Assembly: GCF_003987015.1 (NCBI RefSeq)
Contig: NZ_PIPQ01000003.1
Coordinates: 158,722-222,721, forward strand
Origin: Aliidiomarina taiwanensis
Lineage (GTDB): Bacteria > Pseudomonadota > Gammaproteobacteria > Enterobacterales > Alteromonadaceae
Direction of reading: 5' to 3'
DNA: 64,000 bases
In this document: positions 56,222-64,000 of the stretch, piece by piece
Layout: each line of letters begins with the position of its first letter
Numbering within the stretch: the stretch's first letter is position 1
The notes under the pieces: model-generated
Told to the model about the DNA's origin: nothing
The model's input: the letters and a program-made list of their open reading frames with translations, nothing else
Databases searched by the model: none
Program-made: the position numbers and the translations under genes

Positions 56222-56339
56222 TGTCGTTGTTTCCTGCGATAATGCATTCACTACATTGTTGTCGACCAAGTAAACAGAGTCTATAGACAAACAGCAATAA
56301 AATCATTCATCCATTTAGTATAGGAAACCGCATAAGCTT

Positions 56340-57707
56340 ATGGCTAAAGCAAAACAAAAAACCGCTTATGTATGCACCGAATGTGGTGCCGACTACCCCC
56401 GCTGGGCAGGCCAGTGCAACGCCTGTGGTACTTGGAACACCATCACCGAAGTGCGTCTTGGCGCCAGCCCGGCACGCCAGCATGTCCGCTCAGGCTTTGC
56501 TGGGGCGGTACAGGCCAAAGTACAGCGTTTAAGCGAAGTAGACCTTGAACAAGTGCCCCGCTTTTCTAGCGGTTTTAGTGAATTCGACCGGGTGCTTGGC
56601 GGCGGTATAGTGCCTGGGTCAGCTATTCTAATTGGCGGCTCCCCTGGGGCTGGTAAAAGTACCCTGTTATTGCAAACCATGTGCCTGCTAGCCGAACACA
56701 TGCCCGCTTTGTATGTCACCGGTGAAGAGTCCTTGCAGCAAGTAGCCATGCGCGCTCAGCGCCTCAATTTACCCACCGAAAAACTGATGATGCTGGCGGA
56801 AACCTCCGTCGAAAGCATTTGCCAACTGGCAGACCAAGAGCAACCGAAAGTCATGGTCATCGACTCCATTCAAGTCATGCATCTCAGCGACATACAGTCG
56901 GCCCCGGGCAGCGTTTCTCAAGTGCGCGAAACCGCCGCTTACCTCACCCGCTACGCCAAGCAAAATAACGTGGCCATTATTATGGTGGGACATGTCACCA
57001 AAGACGGTACCCTCGCAGGCCCGAAAGTACTCGAGCATTGCATAGACTGCTCCGTCATGCTCGACGGCGACACAGACGGTCGCTACCGCACCCTACGCGG
57101 CACCAAAAACCGCTTTGGCGCTGTCAATGAACTGGGCGTGTTCGCCATGACCGGCAGCGGCTTAAAAGAAGTGAAAAACCCTTCCGCTATATTCCTTTCC
57201 CGTGGCGACGACCACGGCAGTGGCTCCGTTGTCATTGTGGTATGGGAAGGCACTCGGCCTTTGCTGGTAGAAATACAAGCCTTGGTAGACCACTCCCAGC
57301 TATCCAACCCTCGCCGCGTCGCCGTTGGTACTGAGCAAAACCGCTTAGCCTTATTGCTAGCCGTTTTGCACCGCCATGGTGGCTTGGCATTAGGCGACCA
57401 AGACGTGTTTGTGAATGTGGTAGGCGGCGTAAAAGTCACCGAAACAAGCGCCGACTTAGCCCTGCTGCTGGCCATTATTTCCAGCTTTAAAGACCAGCAA
57501 CTACCGCGCGACTTAATTGTATTTGGAGAAGTGGGTCTATCGGGAGAAATCCGCCCCGTGCCAAACGGCACCGAGCGGGTGAATGAAGCAGCCAAGCACG
57601 GCTTTACCCGGGCTATTGTACCTATTGCGAATGTACCTAAAACGCCGCCCAAGGGCATGCAGGTACAAGGCGTGCGCACCATTGCCGAGGCCATTGAACT
57701 GGTCTAA
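56340..57707 (+). CDS. radA: DNA repair protein RadA (Sms)
   Basis: The 455-residue RecA-like branch migration protein has an N-terminal zinc finger (CTEC and CNAC near residues 12-32), Walker A GGSPGAGKST near 98, the RadA-specific KNRFG motif near 257 and a Lon-like C-terminal domain from about 290. It processes recombination intermediates. It is divergent from the PilZ gene, 118 bases away. Confidence 0.97.
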   Translation: MAKAKQKTAYVCTECGADYPRWAGQCNACGTWNTITEVRLGASPARQHVRSGFAGAVQAKVQRLSEVDLEQVPRFSSGFSEFDRVLGGGIVPGSAILIGGSPGAGKSTLLLQTMCLLAEHMPALYVTGEESLQQVAMRAQRLNLPTEKLMMLAETSVESICQLADQEQPKVMVIDSIQVMHLSDIQSAPGSVSQVRETAAYLTRYAKQNNVAIIMVGHVTKDGTLAGPKVLEHCIDCSVMLDGDTDGRYRTLRGTKNRFGAVNELGVFAMTGSGLKEVKNPSAIFLSRGDDHGSGSVVIVVWEGTRPLLVEIQALVDHSQLSNPRRVAVGTEQNRLALLLAVLHRHGGLALGDQDVFVNVVGGVKVTETSADLALLLAIISSFKDQQLPRDLIVFGEVGLSGEIRPVPNGTERVNEAAKHGFTRAIVPIANVPKTPPKGMQVQGVRTIAEAIELV

Positions 57708-57733
57708 CCCAGCCATGGTGCGTGTTACCAAGA

Positions 57734-57759
57734 CAACCCCAACTTAAGCGTTGGGGTTG
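57734..57759. terminator. Convergent hairpin between radA and the symporter gene
   Basis: A perfect 10-bp stem, CAACCCCAAC (57734-57743) with GTTGGGGTTG (57750-57759), overlaps the last codons of the symporter. The following T-content is weak (TTGT), so it may act as a poor terminator for radA or as an end-protecting hairpin. Confidence 0.45.
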
Positions 57760-59009
57760 TTGTATACGTCCTTATCAAGCTTGCCTTCACTCTTGGCAAT
57801 AATTGTGGTCACCATAGAGTCGCCCGTTACGTTTACCGCCGTGCGGGTCATATCCAGCAGTCGGTCTACACCAATAATCAGGGCAATACCTTCCACCGGC
57901 AAGCCAACTTGTTGTAATACCATGGCCAGCATAATCAAGCCAACGCCCGGCACTCCCGCGGTCCCAATCGAGGCTAAGGTGGCTGTACCAATCACCATCA
58001 AGTACTGGGTCATGGTCAGGTCAATGCCGTAAATCTGAGAAATAAATACCGTGGCCACACCCTGCATAATCGCGGTACCGTCCATATTAATGGTGGCACC
58101 CAGCGGGATAGTGAAAGACGCCACACTATTGTCGGCACCTAAACGCTGCTCGGCATTTTTCAAGTTCACCGGAATGGTGGCGTTACTGCTGGAAATACTA
58201 AAGGCAAACACTTGCACGTTCATCATTTTGCGCAAGAAAAGCATTGGGTTTAACCGGGTAAATGCCGCTAGCAATACCGGGTACACCACAAAGCCTTGGA
58301 ACAGCAAAATAAAGAATACAGTACCGAAGTACCAGCCCAAGCTTTGCACCATGTCCAAGCCTAGGTCTGCAAATACACGGGCCATCAAGGCAAACACACC
58401 ATAAGGTGCCACGTACATCAGCATCACTACCAACTTCATAATGACTTCGTTAATGTCTTCAAACACCACCTTCAAGCGTTCGCCCGGCTTACCACTTAAG
58501 GCAATGGCCACCCCAAACAACAAGGCAAACACAATTATTTGCAGCATATTGCCTTCACTCATTGCTGCAATCGGGTTGCGTGGCACCATGTTCAACAGCA
58601 CCTCAATAAAAGGGGGTGCTTCCGCAGCGGTAAAGGCCGTCGCAGCAGGCTTCTCCAGGTTCACACCTTCGCCAGGACCTATCAGCACAGCCACAAACAA
58701 AGCAATACTAATAGCCACGGCTGTGGTCACTAAGTACAGTACAATCGACTTACCACCTAAACGCCCCAGCATGGCCGGGTCGCTCAGCGAGCTAGTACCA
58801 ACCACCAAAGAAAAGAACACCAAGGGCACCACCAGCATCATCAAGCTGGCAATAAACACATCCCCCATTAAACGGAACACACCGTCCACGAATACAGACT
58901 GTATCAGGGTGTCTTGCACGCCAACTTTATTCAGAATAAAGCCAACAATCGCACCCAAGAACATTCCCGTCAGAATTTGGCCGGTTAAGCCGAGCTTTTT
59001 CGAAGCCAT
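57744..59009 (-). CDS. Dicarboxylate/amino acid:cation symporter (DAACS family)
   Basis: The 421-residue inner membrane protein resembles GltP/GltT/DctA. It has about eight hydrophobic segments, the Ser-rich SISSSNATIPV re-entrant loop near residue 272, NMDGTAIMQG near 310 and the GIGTAGVPG-like segment (ASIGTAGVPGVG) near 350. It imports glutamate, aspartate or C4-dicarboxylates with Na+ or H+. The exact substrate is not evident. It is a stand-alone gene. Confidence 0.9.
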   Translation of the reverse strand: MASKKLGLTGQILTGMFLGAIVGFILNKVGVQDTLIQSVFVDGVFRLMGDVFIASLMMLVVPLVFFSLVVGTSSLSDPAMLGRLGGKSIVLYLVTTAVAISIALFVAVLIGPGEGVNLEKPAATAFTAAEAPPFIEVLLNMVPRNPIAAMSEGNMLQIIVFALLFGVAIALSGKPGERLKVVFEDINEVIMKLVVMLMYVAPYGVFALMARVFADLGLDMVQSLGWYFGTVFFILLFQGFVVYPVLLAAFTRLNPMLFLRKMMNVQVFAFSISSSNATIPVNLKNAEQRLGADNSVASFTIPLGATINMDGTAIMQGVATVFISQIYGIDLTMTQYLMVIGTATLASIGTAGVPGVGLIMLAMVLQQVGLPVEGIALIIGVDRLLDMTRTAVNVTGDSMVTTIIAKSEGKLDKDVYNNPNA

Positions 59010-59068
59010 ATCTACACCTATATTATAGTTTTTTCTCGCGCATAACTTACCACACTACGCCGTAAAAA

Positions 59069-60964
59069 TTACTCTGCCAAAAGCGATTCAACCTCTACTC
59101 TTGTCAGTTGGTGGTATCCTGCACGGGCCACTTGATAAATATCCCGTGCCCGCTGTTTTCCTGCCTCTGTTTCCACAAGTGCTTTGTACACAGGCAAAAC
59201 AAACAATAAACGGCCCATACTGGTCAACATGTGTTCAACTCGGGACATAGCCGGCTCATAGTCGTTGCGAATCGCTATCACCAACCAGGTACTCAATAAT
59301 TCGTTGTTGCGCGTTTGCGTTAAATGAAACTCGGCATCCAAGCGCGCCAGCTGCGCTTCACTCAGCTCCGCAGGCAAGGTCCGCAAAAAGTACAAGGTTT
59401 CATGCAAGCTCCAGTCCTGCACATCTATCGCGTCGCCTGCTAGCCATATTTCGCGCTGGGCATCCACTTGCTCAAACACATCCACCACAGGCACCGTGGC
59501 CGTGCTGGGAAGTCCCGGTGCGTGCAGCCATTCCTCAACTTCTTCTGGGGTGACCACCCCTGGGTATTTCGCAAGCAGCTGCTCCTGCAAATACACTTCA
59601 AATTCCGGCGTGGTAATACTTTTAAAACTAAAGTGGGCAAAGTAGTCGCGCACAAAAGCGTCAAATACGTCTCGGCCAAAACGCTCTTCTAAAAAGAATA
59701 AAAACTGCTGCGCTTTTATGTAGGGCACATTGGTAAACACTGTGTCTGGGTCACGCTGCTCAAGCTCTACATACATCACCTGGTAGCGTTCGCTCATATT
59801 CGGCAAGGCGCGGCGAAGCTTCTGACCGTCCAGCATGCGCTCCATCAGCGCCCGCTTTTCCCCGTATACCCGCTCCATAATGCGGTTTTCCACATAGGAG
59901 GTAAAACCTTCGTTCAACCAAATATCTCGCCAGGTGCCATTGGTCACCAAGTTCCCCGACCAACTATGGGCCAGCTCATGAGCAATTAAGCCCACCAAGC
60001 TTTGGTCGCCGGCAATGGCCGTTGGCGTAATAAAGGCCAACTGCGGGTTTTCCATACCACCAAAAGGAAAGCTCGGTGGCAAAATCACTTGGTCGTAGCG
60101 GTCCCAGGCATAAGCCCCAAACATATCTTCCGTGGCAGCCATCATGTCGGTGGTATAACCAAACTCAGCCACTGCATCGGCCAGCACACTCGGCTCTGCG
60201 TAAATTCCCATGCGCTCATTCAGCGCCTGAAACTCCAAGTCACCCACCACCAGCGCCATTAAATACGAAGGAATGGGCTGCTGACTCTCAAAAGTGTAAT
60301 AACCCGTTCGTTCCGGATCTGGGCTATTGTTTGCCCCCATCAAGCCCACCAAATGGGGCGGCGTCGCCAGCTCACCGGAGAAGGTAAAGCGCACCGCCGG
60401 CGTGTCCTGAATCGGAATCCAGGTCCGCGCATAATGGGGCTGCGACTGGCTGTACAAAAACGGCTGCTCGCCGCCTGCCGTGCCTTCCGGCGCCACCCAG
60501 TCTAAGCCCGTCGCATTCGGCGACGTGGCGTAGTGAACCCTTACTTTTTCAGCACCTTCTGGCAACTGAATATGCAGCGGCGTGCCTAATACAGGGTCGC
60601 TTTCACCCAGGCTGTAGTCGGTTAAAGCCCAGTCTTCCCCCACATAGGCTTCTACGTACTGAATAAGCAGTCCCTCAGTGTCCAGCACTAATTCTTCCGC
60701 CCGAGGCGCTTGATGAAACGCCAAGGTATGCTCGGCAAAGCCAAACAGTTGCTGCTGCTCAAAGTTTACCGTTAAGCTGACATGCAAGTGGGCCGTTGAC
60801 ACCTCATGGCTGTTGGCAAAGCTATGTAAGTCAGCTGTGGGCGTCGCCACCCGCATATGCTCACTGGGCACAAAAGGCTCCACGGCTACAGGGGTTTGCT
60901 TCGCTGGCTCCGGGCTACAAGCCGTTACCAGCAGCACAGCTGCACATAAACTTTTCCAACGCAT
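59069..60964 (-). CDS. M1 family aminopeptidase lipoprotein (leukotriene A4 hydrolase-like)
   Basis: This 631-residue zinc metallopeptidase has a lipoprotein signal with the lipobox VTAC (Cys16). The exopeptidase motif GGMEN is near residue 302, the zinc site is His329-Glu330-x-x-His333, and the third ligand is Glu in NEGFTSYVE near 352. It should remove N-terminal residues from peptides in the periplasm or at the outer membrane. It lies three bases after the prfC stop, on the same strand. Confidence 0.92.
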   Translation of the reverse strand: MRWKSLCAAVLLVTACSPEPAKQTPVAVEPFVPSEHMRVATPTADLHSFANSHEVSTAHLHVSLTVNFEQQQLFGFAEHTLAFHQAPRAEELVLDTEGLLIQYVEAYVGEDWALTDYSLGESDPVLGTPLHIQLPEGAEKVRVHYATSPNATGLDWVAPEGTAGGEQPFLYSQSQPHYARTWIPIQDTPAVRFTFSGELATPPHLVGLMGANNSPDPERTGYYTFESQQPIPSYLMALVVGDLEFQALNERMGIYAEPSVLADAVAEFGYTTDMMAATEDMFGAYAWDRYDQVILPPSFPFGGMENPQLAFITPTAIAGDQSLVGLIAHELAHSWSGNLVTNGTWRDIWLNEGFTSYVENRIMERVYGEKRALMERMLDGQKLRRALPNMSERYQVMYVELEQRDPDTVFTNVPYIKAQQFLFFLEERFGRDVFDAFVRDYFAHFSFKSITTPEFEVYLQEQLLAKYPGVVTPEEVEEWLHAPGLPSTATVPVVDVFEQVDAQREIWLAGDAIDVQDWSLHETLYFLRTLPAELSEAQLARLDAEFHLTQTRNNELLSTWLVIAIRNDYEPAMSRVEHMLTSMGRLLFVLPVYKALVETEAGKQRARDIYQVARAGYHQLTRVEVESLLAE

Positions 60965-60967
60965 GGT

Positions 60968-62557
60968 TTACACCTCTCGGGTTTTGTGGAATTCAATATC
61001 CGGGTAACGCTCTTCCGTTAGCATCAAGTTGGCACGGGTTGGCGCAATATAAGTTAGGTTTTCACCCCCGTCTAAAGCCAAGTTGTGCTCAGCTCGGCGG
61101 CGGAATTCATCCAACTTTTTCTCGTCTTTGCAGTACACCCAACGGGCAGTATACACCTGCACGTTTTCGTAAATCGCCTGTACACCGTACTCAGACTTTA
61201 ACCGATGCACAACCACATCAAACTGCAGCACCCCAACAGCACCTACTATTAAGTCGTTGTTCATCAGCGGTCGGAACACCTGCACCGCGCCTTCTTCCGC
61301 TAATTGCACCAAGCCTTTTAACAGTTGTTTTTGCTTTAACGGATCTTTCAAACGAATGCGGCGGAACATTTCCGGAGCAAAGTTAGGAATACCAGTAAAA
61401 CGGAAATCCTCACCCCAGCTAAAGGTGTCACCAATTTGAATGGTGCCGTGGTTATGCAGGCCAATAATGTCGCCCGGCCAGGCTTCATCCACCGCTTCTC
61501 GATCGCCTGCCACAAAGGTCAGCGCATCACTAATCCGCACGTCTTTGCCAATGCGCACATGGCGCATGCGCATGCCTTTTTCATATCGGCCTGAAACAAT
61601 GCGCATAAAAGCCACCCGGTCGCGGTGCTTTGGGTCCATATTGGCTTGAATTTTAAATACAAAGCCAGAAATACCCGGCGCTTCAGGCTCCACCACCTCA
61701 CCTGCGTCCGTCGGGCGCCCTTGCGGCTTCGGCGCCCACTCCAGCATGCCGTCAAGCATGTGGTCCACACCAAAGTTACCTAAGGCTGTACCAAAAAATA
61801 CTGGGGTTAAGTCGCCCGAAAGGAACATTTCCAAGTCAAAGTCGTTCGAGGCACCCTGCACCAGTTCAATTTGCTCGCGCAACTCTTCTGCATACACCCC
61901 AATGCGCTCGTCTAACTCTGGGTTATCAATGCCCTGAATAATGTCCAGCTCTTGAATGGTGTGGCCCTGGCCCGACTTATATAAAATCGTTTCGTCGCGC
62001 AATAAATGGTACACCCCTTTAAAACTCTTACCCGAACCAATCGGCCAAGTAATAGGCGCACACATAATATTCAAAACGCTTTCCACCTCATCCAACAGCT
62101 CTAGAGGGTCACGAATATCCCGGTCCAGCTTGTTAATAAAGGTTAAAATAGGCGTGTCACGTAGGCGAGTTACTTCCATTAACTTAATGGTTCTGTCTTC
62201 CACACCCTTGGCCGCGTCAATCACCATCAAGCAGGCGTCCACCGCCGTCAGCGTACGGTAGGTGTCTTCCGAGAAGTCTTCGTGCCCCGGCGTGTCCAAC
62301 AGGTTCATCAAACCGTCGCGGTAAGGAAACTGCATCACCGAGGTGGTGACGGAAATACCCCGCTCCTTTTCCATTTCCATCCAGTCCGACTTCGCGTGCT
62401 GCTTCGAACCACGGCCTTTCACCGTTCCAGCTTTTTGCAACTTCTGTCCGTGCAAAAGAACCTTCTCAGTTATCGTGGTTTTACCCGCATCAGGGTGAGA
62501 AATAATGGCAAAAGTGCGGCGTTTCGCCACTTCGTTAGCAATTTCAAGCTTCGGCAT
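60968..62557 (-). CDS. prfC: Peptide chain release factor 3
   Basis: The 529-residue translational GTPase recycles RF1 and RF2 after termination. G1 is SHPDAGKTT near residue 20, G3 is [16 protein letters not shown] near 88 and G4 is NKLD near 143. The domain order G, II, III matches RF3. It heads a short minus-strand transcript with the M1 peptidase gene. Confidence 0.97.
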   Translation of the reverse strand: MPKLEIANEVAKRRTFAIISHPDAGKTTITEKVLLHGQKLQKAGTVKGRGSKQHAKSDWMEMEKERGISVTTSVMQFPYRDGLMNLLDTPGHEDFSEDTYRTLTAVDACLMVIDAAKGVEDRTIKLMEVTRLRDTPILTFINKLDRDIRDPLELLDEVESVLNIMCAPITWPIGSGKSFKGVYHLLRDETILYKSGQGHTIQELDIIQGIDNPELDERIGVYAEELREQIELVQGASNDFDLEMFLSGDLTPVFFGTALGNFGVDHMLDGMLEWAPKPQGRPTDAGEVVEPEAPGISGFVFKIQANMDPKHRDRVAFMRIVSGRYEKGMRMRHVRIGKDVRISDALTFVAGDREAVDEAWPGDIIGLHNHGTIQIGDTFSWGEDFRFTGIPNFAPEMFRRIRLKDPLKQKQLLKGLVQLAEEGAVQVFRPLMNNDLIVGAVGVLQFDVVVHRLKSEYGVQAIYENVQVYTARWVYCKDEKKLDEFRRRAEHNLALDGGENLTYIAPTRANLMLTEERYPDIEFHKTREV

Positions 62558-62793
62558 GTATCCATCTTCTAAGTTAAGGAGTATCGAAAGTAGTGGGGCA
62601 TTTTCCCTGAAATGGGCGCAAGATACAATATTGTAGGCACAAGCGATGCTTAAGACACAGGTTCCATAGTCACTCCTCGTTGTTTGAATTGAGAAGTGAA
62701 GAATGCCTTGAGATTGACAGGTTCAGTGGTCAGCTAGATGCCGAATTCTTGAAGGTTTTGAGGTGGCTTAGCGATTCAATTCTTACAAGCATC

Positions 62794-62821
62794 TTGACAT
62801 CGTAACCTTTAGGGTTACAAT
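62794..62821 (+). promoter_or_regulatory. higBA promoter with overlapping palindromic operator
   Basis: TTGACA (62794-62799) and TACAAT (62816-62821) are 16 bases apart. Between and across them lies the inverted repeat GTAACC (62802-62807), TTTAG, GGTTAC (62813-62818), a likely binding site for the HigA antitoxin that would block RNA polymerase. The predicted transcription start falls at or next to the A of the higB ATG. Confidence 0.85.
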
Positions 62822-62827
62822 AAAGCC

Positions 62828-63106
62828 ATGATTAAAAGCTTTAAGCACAAAGGTCTGGAAAAGTTTTATCGAACAGGCAGCACAGCGGGCATACAGGCGA
62901 CTCATGCCAAGCGACTTCGATTAATTCTATCTAACCTTGATCAAGCAGAAATCGCCGATGACATGGACCTTCCAGGACTGCGCTTACATGAACTCTCAGG
63001 TTCAAGAAAAGGCACTTGGTCGGTCACTGTCAATGGTAATTGGCGCATTACGTTCAGATTCAACGGACGTGATGCGGAAATTGTTAACTACGAGGATTAT
63101 CACTAA
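62828..63106 (+). CDS. higB: HigB-type toxin (RelE/ParE superfamily)
   Basis: This 92-residue protein starts [14 protein letters not shown], like the HigB/GraT mRNA-interferase branch of the RelE superfamily. The middle shows [11 protein letters not shown] and the C-terminus [14 protein letters not shown], which carries the conserved Arg/Phe core. It would cleave mRNA at the ribosome unless held by HigA. No ribosome-binding site precedes the ATG and the promoter's start point coincides with it, so the mRNA may be leaderless. It is coupled to higA by TAATG. Confidence 0.92.
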   Translation: MIKSFKHKGLEKFYRTGSTAGIQATHAKRLRLILSNLDQAEIADDMDLPGLRLHELSGSRKGTWSVTVNGNWRITFRFNGRDAEIVNYEDYH

Positions 63107-63408
63107 TGACTATGCATAACCCCGCTCATCCTGGTGAGATATTAAAAGAGTTGGTCATCGAGCCGTTGGAGTTGACGATTACCGATGTTGCAGAGCACTT
63201 AAATGTAAGCCGTAAAACCCTATCCAAGGTATTGAACGGACGAGGTGCAATAACTCCGGAAATGGCCGTACGCTTGGAACTGGCTTTTGCTAAGCCCTCT
63301 GCTGACCACTGGTTACGCCTGCAAAGCGCTTATGACTTGTCAGTACTCAGAAATCAAAAGGCAACGTTACACGTCCAACCTTATGAACTTGCTTTTGGAC
63401 AAAGTTGA
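63106..63408 (+). CDS. higA: HigA-type antitoxin (XRE family)
   Basis: The 100-residue DNA-binding antitoxin has the HigA signature [20 protein letters not shown] at the N-terminus, then a helix-turn-helix ([19 protein letters not shown], about residues 29-47). It should neutralise HigB and repress the operon through the palindrome at 62802-62818. The start overlaps the higB stop by one base; an ATG at 63112 is an alternative but lies farther from the GAGG element. Confidence 0.93.
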   Translation: MTMHNPAHPGEILKELVIEPLELTITDVAEHLNVSRKTLSKVLNGRGAITPEMAVRLELAFAKPSADHWLRLQSAYDLSVLRNQKATLHVQPYELAFGQS

Positions 63409-63554
63409 TGTCTTTAAAAACATTGAAAAAGAAGGCTCTTAAAAAACCTTCGGTGTATAACGAATACAAAAAACTGGAGCATGAGTTTGATGGTATTAAA
63501 CGAGCCATACTAAAAAATACTTTTAATCCCCCCGAAAAATCGGAGCAGTTATAA
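63408..63554 (+). pseudogene. Truncated XRE-antitoxin-like ORF interrupted by an IS3-type element
   Basis: A 48-codon ORF starts in the higA stop (TGATG) and ends at 63552-63554. Residues 1-35 ([32 protein letters not shown]) resemble the N-terminal pre-helix of a different group of XRE antitoxins, which begin MSLKxLKxxAL and have a ...EYxxLExEFxxI pattern. The remaining residues (NPPEKSEQL) come from sequence with the C-run of an IS3-type terminus. It therefore looks like an antitoxin gene cut by the insertion. This is inferred from short similarity. Confidence 0.6.
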
Positions 63555-63592
63555 GTAGAAAATTCCGTTAAACTAAAACGAAGGAGTTTTCT

Positions 63593-63859
63593 ATGCGCAA
63601 ATCACGATACACAGACAGCCAGATCTTAGCGATTCTGAAGCAAAACGAGAACGGTGTACCCGTTCCAGAGCTGTGCCGAGAGCACGGTATGAGTTCAGCT
63701 CAGTTTTACAAATGGCGCGCCAAATTTGGCGGCATGGACGCATCAATGATGAAGCGTCTCAAAGAGCTTGAGGACGAAAACAAACGGCTCAAGAAAATGT
63801 ATGCCGAAGAGCGACTCAAAGCTGAGATCCGCAAGGAAGCGCTTGAGGGAAAGCTGTAA
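63593..63859 (+). CDS. IS3-family transposase OrfA
   Basis: This 88-residue protein begins MRKSRYTDSQILAILKQ, has a helix-turn-helix (VPELCREHGMSSAQFYKWRAKFGG, about residues 20-43), and ends in a leucine-zipper-like charged helix (MMKRLKELEDENKRLKKMY onwards). This is typical of IS3-family OrfA. AAGGAG lies six bases upstream of the ATG. Its last codons lie over the frameshift site that leads into orfB. Confidence 0.93.
   Translation: MRKSRYTDSQILAILKQNENGVPVPELCREHGMSSAQFYKWRAKFGGMDASMMKRLKELEDENKRLKKMYAEERLKAEIRKEALEGKL
63847..63853 (+). promoter_or_regulatory. Programmed -1 frameshift heptamer of the IS transposase
   Basis: GGGAAAG (X-XXY-YYZ, read G GGA AAG in the orfA frame) lies between a TGA in the orfB frame (63844-63846) and the orfA TAA (63857-63859). 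A slip can therefore occur only in this ten-base interval, and the heptamer is exactly there. Confidence 0.85.
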
Positions 63860-64000
63860 AGCCATCTCAGCGTAAAGAGATGGCGCGAGCTGCCATTCAA
63901 CGTCATGGTATTAGCGTTCGTTTTGCCTGTGTTTGTATGGGCATTAGCGAGAGCTGTTACCACTACCAAAGCAAACTCAGCGATGAAAACGCTGTAATTG
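63850..64000 (+). CDS. IS3-family transposase OrfB, N-terminal part (fused by frameshift, truncated)
   Basis: In the -1 frame relative to orfA the reading is open from 63847 to the window end and continues KAVKPSQRKEMARAAIQRHG, then VRFACVCMGISESCYHYQS, the usual start of an IS3-family OrfB (HTH_21-like region before the DDE integrase core). The DDE residues lie beyond the window. It is probably made only as an OrfAB fusion by frameshifting. Confidence 0.85.

Larger units (their letters stand above)
63520..64000 (+). mobile_element. IS3-family insertion sequence, left part (truncated by window end)
   Basis: The element starts somewhere near 63520-63530, where AATCCCCCCGAAAAATCGG begins. It contains orfA, a -1 frameshift site and the start of orfB, which runs past the window end. 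The right inverted repeat and target duplication are outside the window, so the exact left boundary cannot be fixed. Confidence 0.8.

Noticed and set aside
62650..62805. Open frame of about 40 codons upstream of higB (ending at TAA 62803)
   Set aside because: There is no ATG and no ribosome site, it overlaps the higBA promoter, and I recognise no family. It is possibly a decayed gene end but cannot be supported.

Overview
The window reads as a chromosomal segment of a marine gammaproteobacterium of the Alteromonadales type. An Idiomarinaceae-like genome is my best guess, made from gene content and not from any database search. The evidence is a TonB2-type system (DUF3450, two ExbB, ExbD, TonB, TPR) beside large TonB-dependent receptors, and several gene orders familiar from E. 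coli, Vibrio and Shewanella: yoaA-tsaB-yeaY-fadD-rnd-ycgL, apt-dnaX-ybaB-recR-htpG-adk, glyA-nrdR-ribD, yajG/ampG, and a two-PilZ protein beside radA. No tRNA, rRNA, prophage or CRISPR array was seen. The only clear mobile DNA is at the extreme right end.

Layout. 1-7253 (minus): helicase YoaA, TsaB, a Slp/YeaY lipoprotein, an alpha/beta hydrolase, FadD, RNase D and the start of ycgL. 7292-9292 (plus): a membrane histidine kinase with an N-terminal YfiR-like domain. 9716-16577 (plus): the histidine operon, with a promoter, a His-rich leader peptide and a complete A-F attenuator, then hisG, D, C, B, A and a HisF-HisI-HisE fusion. hisH is absent from its usual place. 16595-26219 (minus): MATE pump, hydrolase, MAPEG protein, adk, htpG (with a sigma-32-type promoter), recR, ybaB, dnaX, apt, a single-domain response regulator and a 42-residue membrane protein. 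26394-37539 (minus): the TonB2 energy-transduction operon and two tandem paralogous TonB-dependent receptors. 38011-42081: priC, a tryptophan 2,3-dioxygenase/enoyl-CoA hydratase pair, the 4.5S SRP RNA, a ComFB-like protein and a FabH-like synthase. 42206-46000 (plus): yajG, a periplasmic cyclophilin, ampG and panE. 45993-56221 (minus): an ExeM-like nuclease whose catalytic histidines are replaced, ribB with a degenerate GTP cyclohydrolase domain, ribD, nrdR, glyA, ettA and the PilZ protein. 56340-62557: radA (plus), then a dicarboxylate/amino acid symporter, an M1 peptidase lipoprotein and prfC (minus). 62794-64000 (plus): a higBA toxin-antitoxin locus, a truncated antitoxin-like ORF, and the left part of an IS3-family element that runs off the window.

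How it works together. Most of the window is housekeeping: DNA replication and repair, tRNA and translation factors, and His, riboflavin and pantothenate synthesis. Mixed in are envelope functions: TonB-driven uptake, lipoproteins, muropeptide transport and efflux. The most informative regulatory signals are the his attenuator, the htpG heat-shock promoter, and the higBA promoter/operator, which implies a leaderless toxin mRNA. The items most worth testing are the hisH gap with the HisF-HisIE fusion, the catalytically degenerate ExeM homologue, the YfiR-kinase fusion, the tiny membrane protein in front of the orphan response regulator, and the IS-truncated third gene of the higBA operon. I did not find a clearly undescribed multi-gene defence or biosynthetic system.
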